Source: Apostichopus japonicus (taxonomy: Eukaryota > Echinodermata > Holothuroidea > Aspidochirotida > Stichopodidae). Taken from it: a stretch of 64,000 nt of DNA. Each line of letters begins with the position of its first letter. Position 1 is the stretch's first letter. This document shows, piece by piece, positions 30,283 to 41,486 of this stretch. The notes beneath the pieces are model-generated. The model was not told the origin of the DNA. It was given only the letters and a program-made list of their open reading frames with translations, and did no database searches. The position numbers were made by a program, and so were the translations under genes. The DNA is taken from assembly GCF_037975245.1 (NCBI RefSeq), contig NC_092564.1, positions 6,980,484-7,044,483 on the forward strand, in the 5' to 3' direction.

Positions 30283-32436
30283 TTTGCAGTTGATAGATAG
30301 AGATTCATTCGTCGGTATACTTCTTTGGTTAAGGCGTATGTTATTATTTATCATATTGACTGCCGCGAAGTTTAAAACTGTTCTACCGGTATTTGATTAC
30401 TTGTAAGCGGCGTTGTTATAGTTTGGAAGATATGGAATATTGGATATGAGTGCTATAAGTTCAGGTAAATACTTTCAACAAACACAAACGAAGACTAATG
30501 GTTCATGCTATACTCTTATACACTATTTTTTACGCATGTGCAGAACAGACGAAAGCACTAAATGTTAGATACTAGTGAACCTTACTCAGTTTGTGTTACT
30601 ATGATAGCATTTAAATCACCGGATTCAAACCTGAACTTTCCCGAATAAATGAAAAGTCTTGTGCTGGTATAATATTACAAAACAACTTTGTGTTTGCACT
30701 TTGTCGGCTTAGTAAGTTTAGTTTGTTTATGATGCCAATACAACATTTACATGCGTCCGAGTGCATGACACTTGAGATATAGAGATACATAGATAATAAA
30801 GGAACAAAACAAGGGTTGATAGTTAATTTCCTGTCTTCAACATCTGCTCAAGCCCCACTGTATAAGATGTTTGCATATAATGGGTAATTGTAATGCGTTT
30901 ATTTATGGTCCCAGTTTCCTGGTCAGCTATATCCCTAGAAAATGACTTTTTTAAATGTTTTCCCCCATTTTTATTCTATTTTCCATAAACTGGAATTTTA
31001 CAGAATTGAATAACATTAATTACTCGTAATTGAAAAAGTAATTTGAAGAAATCAGAAAAAAAAGGAACAACTTCCATCAAAAGTAGAATATTTTATAATT
31101 AAAACATTTTAATTTTTGTCGATTATTCAAAATTACCCCGGAACAATCATTAACATTATTTCCAACAATGAAGTCAAAAGCATGTTCATAACGATCCCTG
31201 TAAGAGACTAAAAAAACATTCTCTTTAACAATTACAAGTGTACGCTGACAACAATTTTCACATACATTTTATGTAGATATATGTCGAGGCTGTGTAAAAC
31301 AACACAGACTTTGTAAATTTAACAAACTGTCTAAAATTACAACAACATGCAGAAAATGTATGTGAATCTTGTTACCAGTTCTTTGCACTGTAAAATTGCA
31401 CAGACATGTTTCTGTAAAATTACAGAGAGGTTTGTCTGTAAATAATCTGAAGAGAGGATACGGGAAAGGGGGGGGGGGTGTTTACAAATGAACTTAATTA
31501 ACATTAACTCTGAAAAGGTACCCAATGTATACCGTACAGTATTCGTGAATAAAAAAAGTAAAAAAAGTAGTTTTATTAAAATCGGCCAAATTAATACCTC
31601 TGGTCATTCCATGCAGTTTACACTTTCGCTTTGGTCGATCTGTCAAGCAGAAATATGGTCACCAAGCATTGTAGCAGTATATTATACGGTTGCTTAACGA
31701 GTTTCTTGTCATTTCTGTATATAAGTACTGTGTTGCATACATTGGGGGGGGGGGGAGGGGAGGGGAAGGTGGGGGAGCTCGACGAGCGGAAGAGTCGCTG
31801 ATACTTAGGCCTACATACAGACTCAGAGAGATTAAAGTTAGTACTAGCATTGCATTTCCAAATTCCAATTCAATATAGCTTTACAGTATGTTATTAATAC
31901 ATAACAAACCAAAAAATATGGTCACTTTAATTTTTTAATTTTTTTGTCTGTTTTTTGTCTTTTTCGCGTGCGCGTGTGTGAGAGAGAGAGAAACGAAAAA
32001 ACAAGACACTTTCACCAAGTTTTGATTTTGGGCGGTAAATGAAATTTATAATATTACAGAAAACAATTACTACAGTTTCTCCATTAAACAAATTTATGGT
32101 TGCAATATGCCCCCTCCACCCCCCCCCCACCCACGCCAATCACACCAATGAACTAGTCGTTGTGTTTGTGTTTCCCAATCTTTCATTTGTAAGTTGTACA
32201 GATACGGTAATGTGCTCAAGCACGGGCTGTTCTTGACAAAATATAGCGCCAAGCGACACTGACCTGCTGTCTAATTAAGTACTGATACACCATAACCATG
32301 TGTTTAGCGGCAATTAAGGCACAACTAAGTTCTACTACACGTAACCGAAGTTCTACTACGCGTAAGACCCATACGTTATTACCCCGACGGCTTGCCATAT
32401 ACGTACCACCACAGCGTCCATGACTTTAAAAGTTGT
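30283..32436. other. Intergenic sequence, no genes recognised
   Basis: Includes G/A-rich stretches at about 31466-31478 and 31743-31777 and C runs at about 32119. A possible ATG followed by a GTAAAT donor at about 30470 is too short to evaluate. Confidence 0.45.
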
Positions 32437-32670
32437 ATGTAGGTGTGTATTTTAGATCCTCCTGCAAGCAGGAACTCGCGAAGAAGCCTCATTGGCTTAT
32501 CAAAGTCCGGCGCAAGCTGACCGAAGTCAGTCTCTTACATTAATATTTAACGTCCATGATTATGAATTGTCAACAACTCTGTAACTGGACGACATACATT
32601 AATCTTGGGGTGACTCGAACTCGGGACCTTATGATTGAAAGGCACCGGGCGTTAACCACTGAGCGAACAC
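32437..32670 (-). mobile_element. SINE-like element with tRNA-like head, complete copy
   Basis: On the minus strand the element starts GTGTTCGCTCAGTGGTTAAC, an A-box-like segment. About 30 nt later comes GGTCCCGAGTTCGAGTCAC, a B-box. Together these form an internal RNA polymerase III promoter. The body contains GACTGACTTCGGTCAGCTTG, itself a small hairpin, then CTTCGCGAGTTCCTGCTTGC, and ends in TACATAC-rich sequence. A second copy at 11790-12010 shares the body but not the head. The tRNA of origin is not clear to me. No protein is encoded. Confidence 0.78.
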
Positions 32671-34786
32671 TCCTTAAGTTAGAGGACACAAGTTTCACCA
32701 CCCCCCTCCTCCCACTCCCCTCTAAATATGGCTCTATTTGAAAGTACATAGTCTTATCTCTCTGTATGATTCCACACGTGGTTTAAAAATGAACTCTAAG
32801 AAACAACTTCCCCAGATGTTCCCTGCATCCGGTTATCTGACGTCACACGGGTAATAAACAACTACTTGACGGTGATTACAGGGTTGGCGGTATGGATGCA
32901 AGCTCTATACAAGTCGTAAACTTTAAAAGGGATATTCCAGTGGCAGAAAAAGTCAGTAATTCCCCACATTTAAGAAGAAGAAGAAGAAGAGGAAATTATA
33001 CTCTTATTTGAAAACTGCAATCTCTATATATAACTTTAGATATGCTGCATTAAAATGACAACTTTTTTAAAAGGTGACCAAATCATTCTTGATATATGTT
33101 GTTGACCGTTAAACACACTGACTTTATACTAGTGCAGGTTGTACTTCAATATCTTTTTAAAAAAAAATTCATTTCTGTTTATTTTTGAGAAATGATCCTT
33201 TAAACATCTGAGGCTCATAAATGAAAAGTGGCTGTACTACTTACTCCCACACAAGGATCATCAGGAGCGTTCATCGGCTATTATATTTAATTTTTATGGT
33301 CTGAAATATTACATATGAAGGGTGTTTACTGCAAGTTTGTTTAGCACAGATGGTGTCCTGAATGGTGGTGCTCTATATATGAAGTTAAAAGACCATGTTT
33401 TACGTGAGGTTTAAGAATTTGTAAAAAAAAAAAAATAATGGAATAGCAATACAACTTAGGTCAGCACATATAGTGCACACCACCATGATGAAACACATAT
33501 TAAAGCAGAATAACTTGACAGTTAAAATATTCATGACTAGCATTAAAATGTTTCCTTTCTTTTTCTTCTTGGATTTTGAAACATCAAGACTAAAATTCTG
33601 CCTAAAATCATCTCTTTACTGTCCACTTCCTGTCTTCTTACTGTCCACTTACTGTCCATTTATCTACTATCGGAAGTAGATCCCATGCAGTAGTTGGTCT
33701 GTGACGTCATCACGGCAGGAATTCTTGAAAAGCTTTACTTTTCCTGTTATAATATTCTTGTTTGGATTTGTGTATACTTAGTTGCCCAACGTTCTCTGTA
33801 CTTAATATCATCATTATGATTCATAATGAAACCATGCTATATATAGGTACACATATATAATTTCCTCTGTGAATATAAATGATAATGAATAAAATTTAAA
33901 GAAAAAACGAAGACATTTTCAACTCAAGTTACTGTTGACTGATGCATTAAAATAAAATATCACCAAATTTGCAAAAATTATATCTCTGCAATGCAGAATG
34001 CTTTGACCAAAATATTGCTGTCAATGCTAAAATGCTTCAAGCAATTTTGTTAAAAGTATGAAAGTCAACTACCCGAATATCCTTGCAAAGATTATCTTGA
34101 AAATACATTTAATTAGTTTCTCTGTGTATGATACTGATCCCGTTTATATTCAATTGTGCTTATTCAACTGGCAATAACTTCTCCGCCGGAGAGATCCAGG
34201 GGCAGCAGAATATCATCTTTGGTCGGACAGTCTTGAGGTCACTTTGTAGTTCGCCCCCTCAAATCAAAATTACATTTTCCACTGCCCCTAGTACTTTGCG
34301 CGCCTCCCCTGACCCGATTAAATCCTCTTCCGCAATCCCTGCCTCCGACCAATCGTTCATGTTTGTGTGTGGATGCGGGATGGAGGGGGGGGGGGTCGGG
34401 ACAATTCGCATAGACAGGCATGTCCTATTTTAAGTATAGGTCCGAAGCATGCGTTCACCAGTACCACTTACAATACACAAGTGATTGGTGCAGTCACACG
34501 TGTACAGGAACAATGAGTTGCCAGTGCAATTGAATGTCAAAAATCATGGGTAAGCTATCAAAGCGTGCATGTGGAGAACTTGCCAACCGATAGCAACATG
34601 TAGTGTTGAACAATTGGTAAACATGTTTTTGAAATGTGCAGTAAGAGTTAGACATTCATGAAATGTAACACAAAAGTACTTTTATTTCCCGGTGGGGACC
34701 TGACTTGACCAATCCATTCTCCCCCCCCCCTCTCCATGCACCAGCCCCCACAAAATATGTTAGACCCCCAGTCTTTCTTTTACTGT
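32671..34786. other. Intergenic sequence, no genes recognised
   Basis: Contains an AAG microsatellite at about 32972-32990 and a short tandem of CTGTCCACTTAC-type units at about 33619-33660. A GC-richer stretch at 34180-34400 has overlapping frames on both strands, none splice-supported. Confidence 0.45.
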
Positions 34787-34987
34787 CCAGTTGGGACAAT
34801 TTTTTCTATACCGTAGTGTTATGTCCCGCTTCAGAGCACTCGTATTGTCAGTACGAGCAGTATGAATATCATGTTTCTATCAGATCAAGGTTAGGAACTG
34901 TTTGTACTGACAATACCAGTGCTTTGAGAGCATGATATCGTAGTACAGTTAAGAGAGGTATTAGCATTAGGAAATTGTCCCAACTGG
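34787..34987. mobile_element. Foldback MITE with CCAGTTGGGACA termini, copy 2 (best preserved)
   Basis: The 201-bp element begins CCAGTTGGGACAATTTTT and ends GGAAATTGTCCCAACTGG, near-perfect terminal inverted repeats. Inside, AGAGCACTCGTATTGTCAGT is matched in inverse by ACTGACAATACCAGTGCTTT, so the transcript would form a long hairpin around the central TTAGGAACTG. It has the same layout and similar core as copies 1 and 3. No transposase is encoded. Confidence 0.88.
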
Positions 34988-36553
34988 CTGAATATGAAAG
35001 AATCTTGTCTTATGAAAGAGTCTTATGTATAATGTACTGAATATTCATGTAGGTGGAGCAGCCAAACTTCATCAATATGCAAATAACTCTGGCCACGCCC
35101 CATAGATTTGTTTCACCAAGTTATGATATGTTATTGTGTCATGTTTCGATTTACTTATTTATCATATTAACAATAAGCTCCCTTCCCACCCTCCCTCTAA
35201 AAAGAATTTAAACAAACCAAAAAACGAACAGACAGACAAACAAACAAACATTTTTATGTTTCTAATATTGTATTCAACACATCTGTGCTCTATTAAAATG
35301 AACAGAACAACATGTAATATATATGAAGTGAATATGTAATAGATGTCAACTGAAATAGATCATGTCTACAAAGTTTCAAAACTCATTCATTTTTAGTATT
35401 AGTCAAATAGTTGTAGCCAGAGAAGGAAATTCCAATCATTTGTGAAATATAAACTTGACTGGTTCTGAATTACACAAAGTTACAATAAAAGGCAAAAATT
35501 TTGCCAATTTGCAGGTCTAAGATGGCTAAATCTTTTATCAGACAGATAAAACCTATCCTTAGATGAGATTGCCCTGCATGTAGAATCATGGACATGTGCA
35601 GAAAAAGGGGTATATGAAAGGGGTAAAGCAAACTTTGGGTCTTCTATAACAGGAATAACCATCCAAAGAATTGAACGGGTAACCGGTTTACAAAATAACA
35701 AACTATTTACTGGTGAACCAGTGAACACTCAAATTTGAACCAGCTAACCCTAATTTTTAAGGAGAGAGAACATTTTTTCGGTCCTTTTTATTTTACAAAT
35801 TTGATTTTCTCAGGAAAGAGGAAAGAGGGGGGGGGTAGGGTGCCAGGGGGTTGAACTTTCCCCTGTGCTCCACCTACAGACACCCATGGAGATAATATAG
35901 CTATCCTTTCCATTACACAGCAATCATCTTTTTGATGGACCACCTCTGCTATTTAATGCAACATGAGAAGCATAAAATGTATTCTGGGAACCAAGCAAAC
36001 TTTAAAGATCACCAAGTTTTAGCAATAAAGCATCCTCTCCTTGCTCAAGTTTGTATAACAGTTTTGTGATGTTTTGTTTTTTCTCCCTTTGTAATCCTTT
36101 GTATCACAGTTTGTCATTTAATACAAAGGTTCTCCTGGAATTAAAATGATTTTACTCTTTAAAGCTCCAATTTGTATAGCTGTGAGGATTATTTCTGACT
36201 ACAAATATAAATTACTTACAGATTAACTACATTTTTTGAGGAGATTAGTAGTCCATTTACTCTTTCTTTGATTTTTGGAATTATCTGTCGATCTCAAAGT
36301 TGAAGAAAACTTTCTGCAACATACGTGTATTTACAATCTGACGCAAGCTCAACCATCTATCCCCTAACATAACGTAAAGCAACTTTCCAACCCACACCAC
36401 CCAACGCTTCTCTACGGCAAATCTGAACTCCGAACAAACCATTTGGAGGATGACATATGAACTTATCTGTTATGAAAGAACAAGTAAGAACAATGAACCA
36501 TTATTTACACTAAAAATTAAGACAATTCTTGTCTTCACACTGATGGGTCCACC
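34988..36553. other. Non-coding sequence between two MITE copies
   Basis: An 82-codon minus-strand frame at 35480-35728 has no recognisable domain or splice support. A G run at about 35828 and scattered AT-rich sequence complete the interval. Confidence 0.45.
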
Positions 36554-36762
36554 GCCCGGTCGGGACAATCCGTTGTATACCGTACTTTTCGTGTCACGCT
36601 TCAAAGGCTGTTGTACAGACAGCATGAGGGAGGTCAATATCCTGTATTTTTCATGTAAAGGTCAGGAACTGTTCATACTGTTAATACTAGTGCTTTGAAG
36701 CATGTTACAGGAGTACAGTATACAGTGGTATGTTTAAGCACAGGCAAATTGTCCATATCGGC
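36554..36762. mobile_element. Foldback MITE of the CCAGTTGGGACA family, copy 3 (diverged)
   Basis: Begins CCCGGTCGGGACAATCCG and ends AAATTGTCCATATCGG, clearly decayed versions of the family termini. The inner blocks TATACCGTA, CACGCTTCAAAG, TCAGGAACTGTTCATACTG and AATACTAGTGCTTTGAAGCA match copies 1 and 2 in order. It is about 209 bp with no coding sequence. Confidence 0.78.
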
Positions 36763-37135
36763 TGATTAAATTTCATGATATAACTATTGAGTAATGTTCA
36801 AAGAAAGTGCATCACAATACCAAACAAATTCTCTATTCAAAGCCAAATTTCAAAATAAAATTGACTTGTGACAAGCTTTCTGGAAGAAGTGATTTATCTC
36901 ACATGGAGGTGTAACTACTCCAAAAAGGGCACCAATGTAACATATCCAAAGGTGTACATTTATCATAGCCCCCAACCCTCACCCCTCCCCCTATCATGAA
37001 ATCGCTTGTCCAATAATTAAAAAATAAAAAAGATACAAGAATCAACAGAACAGAGAAAAAACTGGGGAAGATGCTAAGTAATGCTAAATTACTACAGACG
37101 TAACACAAATTACTTTCAATGTCCTCAATCTCATC

Positions 37136-37369
37136 TCACGGTTCCAATCCATCCATGAAGATTTCTAAACGCCTATTAACGTCTGGAGAGTCGGAAGAAG
37201 AAAGTCTGTGCAAACGCACTTTTTCAAAGTAACCTAACCGATTGAAACCATACTCCTTGAGCGATATACTCTCCTTAAATTTTAAACACACTGACATCCA
37301 TGTTATCCCGTCAACCACACGGCCAAACACAGATCTGTTTGGTACTTGACAGGCTATGGGTGAGGTTCC
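37136..37369 (-). CDS. Candidate terminal exon of an unidentified gene
   Basis: The minus-strand frame opens after a possible acceptor GATGACCAG|GGA (a pyrimidine tract CTTCTTCTCTCTTTG lies about 30 nt upstream) in phase 0. It runs 77 codons to a TGA at 37136. The sequence is varied and hydrophilic with short amphipathic stretches (GRVVDGITWMSVCLKF, YGFNRLGYFEKVRLHRL, SPDVNRRLEIFMDGLEP), more protein-like than the neighbouring chance frames. I recognise no family. It lies about 1.3 kb from the other minus-strand candidate at 38644-39021, so the two could belong to one gene. No poly(A) signal was confirmed. Confidence 0.35.
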   Translation of the reverse strand, partial: GTSPIACQVPNRSVFGRVVDGITWMSVCLKFKESISLKEYGFNRLGYFEKVRLHRLSSSDSPDVNRRLEIFMDGLEP

Positions 37370-38011
37370 CTGGTCATCGTTTGCCCGTTTAACAAAGAGA
37401 GAAGAAGTTTAATCTGCGATATATTGATATGATGAGAGATCCGTCAATTCTTGAGAATGTTCCAACCAAATTGATCCCTTGCCGATTGAAATACCTGTTG
37501 AAGAAATAGAGGAAAGGTAAAAAAAAAAAAGTCCATAATTCAAAGCAAAACATTTATATATACGAGTTCAAAAATTTGAAACAACCATGCGCCTTAGCAG
37601 ACCATGAGGCTGCAAAAATTGTGACCTAAAGCTGAATGAAGGGTTATGCCAAGTTCTGCGCTTTTTTAGTAGAAGTACGCTACAAGAGAAAGTTAGTAAG
37701 ACCTGAATGCCATTAACCTATGTGATAGAGATATTTTGCGACAAGGAATGGCTACACCTAGCAACTTATCCAAATCTTTCCTCGTTTCGTTCCTGTGAAC
37801 CCTGCAAACCGGCCAACTATCTGGCAAGACAGTACCTGCTCACGAATGTATTGACATTCAATACACAACAGTATTGAGCCAACAATAAAACACGATCGTT
37901 CAGACCGTGGAGATTGAATGTAAACTGAGGCTTGACTACTAAATTCCAGCCACATAATCCCAAATTTGCTACATTTCTGTCCTTGGGCAGGGCACTTAAT
38001 CTCCATTGCCT

Positions 38012-38150
38012 CCTTTCACCCAGGGTATGTCCCACTGCCCAGGGGATTTCCCCACTGCCCAGGGGATGTCCCCACTCCCCAGGGGATGTCCCCACTGCCT
38101 AGGGTGTGTCCCACTCCCCAGACGATGTCCCCACTCCCCAGGGGATGTCC
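38012..38150 (+). repeat. 20-bp minisatellite, about seven units
   Basis: Units of the form CCACT(G/C)CCCAGGGGATGTCC repeat head to tail with a 20-bp period, the fourth unit being 19 bp and more diverged. Several overlapping frames on both strands give Pro/Gly-rich repeats (plus-strand LPRGCP-like, minus-strand PGEWGH-like). These are translations of the minisatellite. Confidence 0.9.
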
Positions 38151-38643
38151 AGCTGTCCGTACAGCTCCAACCACGTTTGCGCACGCTATGGAGTGCCTCT
38201 TGACTTACATACCATCCATAAACATAGAACTTTGCCCAACAGAAGCATATGGAATTGGAAAGGGAAACCATAAAAACATCATAAAAAAATTAAAAAGTAG
38301 CTCCAAGTTCAATTCATGAAGAAGGTCGACGGATCCTCATGCAAGAGACCTGTGTGGCTTTAATACACAAAATCACTAGAAAGATGGGTGGGTGGGGAAG
38401 GGTGGGGGGGTGGGCTCACTGGGCTGTGATCACTGGGCTGTGATATGTTTTATAAGACACACCAGCTAGAAATTTCATATCTTCTTATTTTTGGATGAAT
38501 GTCCATAACATCCTTCCAAGTTTAGACTTTGGGATGATGACAAGTAGCCTACTTTTCTCAAACCATCAGTGATTACCCAGTGGGTGGGTGTGTGTGTGTG
38601 TGTGCGGTAACTGCGAAATGTTGCATAAGATCTGGAGGTTATT

Positions 38644-39021
38644 TCAAACTTCCCCCCCAAAAAGTACAAAATGCTGAATACAATGCTGGCAGTTGCAGAC
38701 TCCAACCTTTAGAGGGAACATAATATACTCCAAAGAAATAAGTCTCAAGTCTACCAGGATAGATACCGTTACATCATAAACTTCAGGAAACAAAAACGGG
38801 GTCATGTCCAATACCGTTAAGTGAAAGGCATTTTGCTCTACATTAATGTGAAGGATATGCTTCCACAGTTTTGAAAGACTGACAAGATCAGTTTCAAGAG
38901 TCAAGTGCAGATGTAGGCGAGGAGCGGGTCGATGGTAAGCCGTGCGGCCAAATGTTTTTTTGTATAAGACTAACATCTGGCTGGCTCGCTCGACTGCAAC
39001 ATCTTGTTTTATGCAATACAT
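38644..39021 (-). CDS. Candidate coding segment of an unidentified gene
   Basis: The frame encodes up to 125 residues. The part LHLHLTLETDLVSLSKLWKH followed by ILHINVEQNAFHLTVLD and FPEVYDVTVSIL has a beta/alpha pattern and balanced composition unlike the low-complexity frames around it. A possible donor ATCCTG|GTAGAC lies at about 38757, and no strong acceptor is evident. An overlapping frame from 39115 begins with a hydrophobic leader (MAVLVSFILALMSF), so an alternative N-terminal exon in that frame cannot be excluded. Family unknown and exon limits uncertain. Confidence 0.3.
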   Translation of the reverse strand: MYCIKQDVAVERASQMLVLYKKTFGRTAYHRPAPRLHLHLTLETDLVSLSKLWKHILHINVEQNAFHLTVLDMTPFLFPEVYDVTVSILVDLRLISLEYIMFPLKVGVCNCQHCIQHFVLFGGEV

Positions 39022-39115
39022 ATTTTGACCTTTTCAATGCGTCATCTGCAGAAATTACAAATTGACATGTTTTAAATGACATCAATGCAAGAATGAATGA
39101 AACCAGGACTGCCAA

Positions 39116-41400
39116 AAAACAAACAAAAATGAAGGAAGGAAGGAAGGAATCAAAATCATGAAATTTGACATAATTATAACTTCAAACATTTTATACATTC
39201 AGTTAACATAGTATAAGCAGTCATTTTCATTCAGCATATACATGTTTCTAGTTATCATTTTTTTTTATACGTGAGCAAGACTATAATAGTTAAGACATAG
39301 CAATATATGGAGATAAGCAGAAATACTATACGTAATGCATATAATGTAAATCAAAGTGTAAGCCCTCCTTACAAGAAAATTCTAGATCGAGGTGACCAAA
39401 CTGAATGGCTAGCTTCTTGGTATCCGCAACCTACTTCAAGAATACTGGCAAATGTCAGCCAACACCCCGAGGACCAAGATATCGATTACAGAACACTAGC
39501 TAATCCATGGTCGTATTTGGTTTTTCTTTGGGGGGGGGGGGGCAGTCAAGATAATAATTACATTCCATTTCATCAGACCAAAGCTAATTTGCATATTTCT
39601 GTGAACAGATCTCCAAATTATCTTGCTTGCAACTTTCCACTTTTTACTAATTATTTCTTGTTTGTGAAGGATATAAGTGAAGGACATGCATTCTTTTGTT
39701 CATGGAAATGCCTTTTCCCTTCAGATATACCCTTAAATTTATGCATAACTGTGGAATAATGAATATGCAAATCTAGTGCTTTGTTAAATTTGAATATAGT
39801 TTGAATATTCAATTTAATTTCAGGTTCTTCTGCTGCATTACTAACTCACTGTAGTATTGCCGAGGGAGTTCCTGCAGGTGTAGTAACACCGAGGTGATTT
39901 GGTTGTCTCAAACCACAAACAAGAAAAAACACACAACTTTTGCATTAAAGGGTGTGAAGACTCGCGCAAAAAGAAACGTCTAATGCCGGTAATCTGACCT
40001 AGTTTCTAATGAGGTGTAACAGAAGTGTTAGACACCACCATCGATCCCAGAAAATACACACACAGCTTGCTACTGTCAGTAATTAGAGACTAGTGAACAG
40101 TCAGTACACACAGCTGCGGTCAATACTCACAGCACAGTGTATAAACGATACAGCGATGGACATCTCAGGTCCAGCTAAAGATAACAAGGTATCACGTTTC
40201 ATTACTGTCTGCATTTTGTAAGCAACAGAAAGTTAACTTTTTCAGATGGCCGCACAAGGTTTGGGGCGAGTGTTCAATGCCTTTAAACTAGTAGGTATTG
40301 CAAAAAAACTTGGCTCCATACAGGTTTAATTGTAAAGAGGGCTTTGTTATTAATGACAATTTCAGTGGAGAGAAACAGATGGTACACAAAGTTATTGTTG
40401 GAAGAGTTAAGTGAAAAAGGACTAATGTCCTAGATTAGCTTAGAACAAGTATTAATAACCGGTAATAATAAAGTTTGTCATTGTTACATGCAGAGATTAA
40501 TACATTAGTATCATGTAATGCAAACATACACACCACAGAAGAAAAAAAGCAAAATCAAGGAAGGTATTATATTGCTTTATAAATGCCATTCACTACAAAT
40601 GCCATTAAAATATTACATAAAATACTAGGAGTTGAATGATTTCATCAACAATAAATCACAATCTGTGAGTAATAATTTGGGTGACAAAAAAACAACAACT
40701 TCAATTGGCTTACTTTGTTATCTAATTATTATTTTTTTATGATAATATCGATTACAGTACTTCTGGTGAAATTATCAGACAAAAACAGCTAATTGAGTAG
40801 AAAGAATTGCTTGGTCTCATCAAAATATCTTATCCTCAACTCAACTGCTGGTATTTAAACTGGGGGGTCACAACCCCTTTAAGGGTCCCCAAAATGTTTC
40901 AGAAGGTCACCACAAATTGAGAAAAGAAAGAACCAGAGCCAATATTTTTGTGAAAAAAAAAAAGTGGAACACTCTTGAACAAATAGTTTAGTTCAAAAGT
41001 TACAGAATATAAAACCGTTTTGCAACTAAGCAGCCTCGCATCGTATATAAATTTCTCAATTGTGAAGGGGGTTCCTCCCCCAGTAGCTATCTTTCCCAGG
41101 CCAAGCCAAACACCAAGATAATCAAGGTGAAGAATTTGGGTCACCAAGGACGGAAAGTTTGACTACCAGGGCACAACAAACTGATACAAACACAACTCTT
41201 GTAGCTGGCTGGCCCTTCTTGCTCTCATTCTCCCTCCCTCTGGTTATATGAGTCTATGTGAAAGAGATCACTGCAAAGAACAGCTTCTCCGAAACCCATT
41301 AGAAATTTCTAATTCCATTTGAGGGATACCACAGGTCACATGATCCTCTTGAACCACAAGGCTGAAGACTTGATCAAGTCTAAAATATGATATTATCAAG

Positions 41401-41486
<86 letters not shown>

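Noticed and set aside
37817-38319. Overlapping Pro/Gly-rich frames on both strands
   Set aside because: All derive from the 20-bp minisatellite, whose period leaves several frames open.
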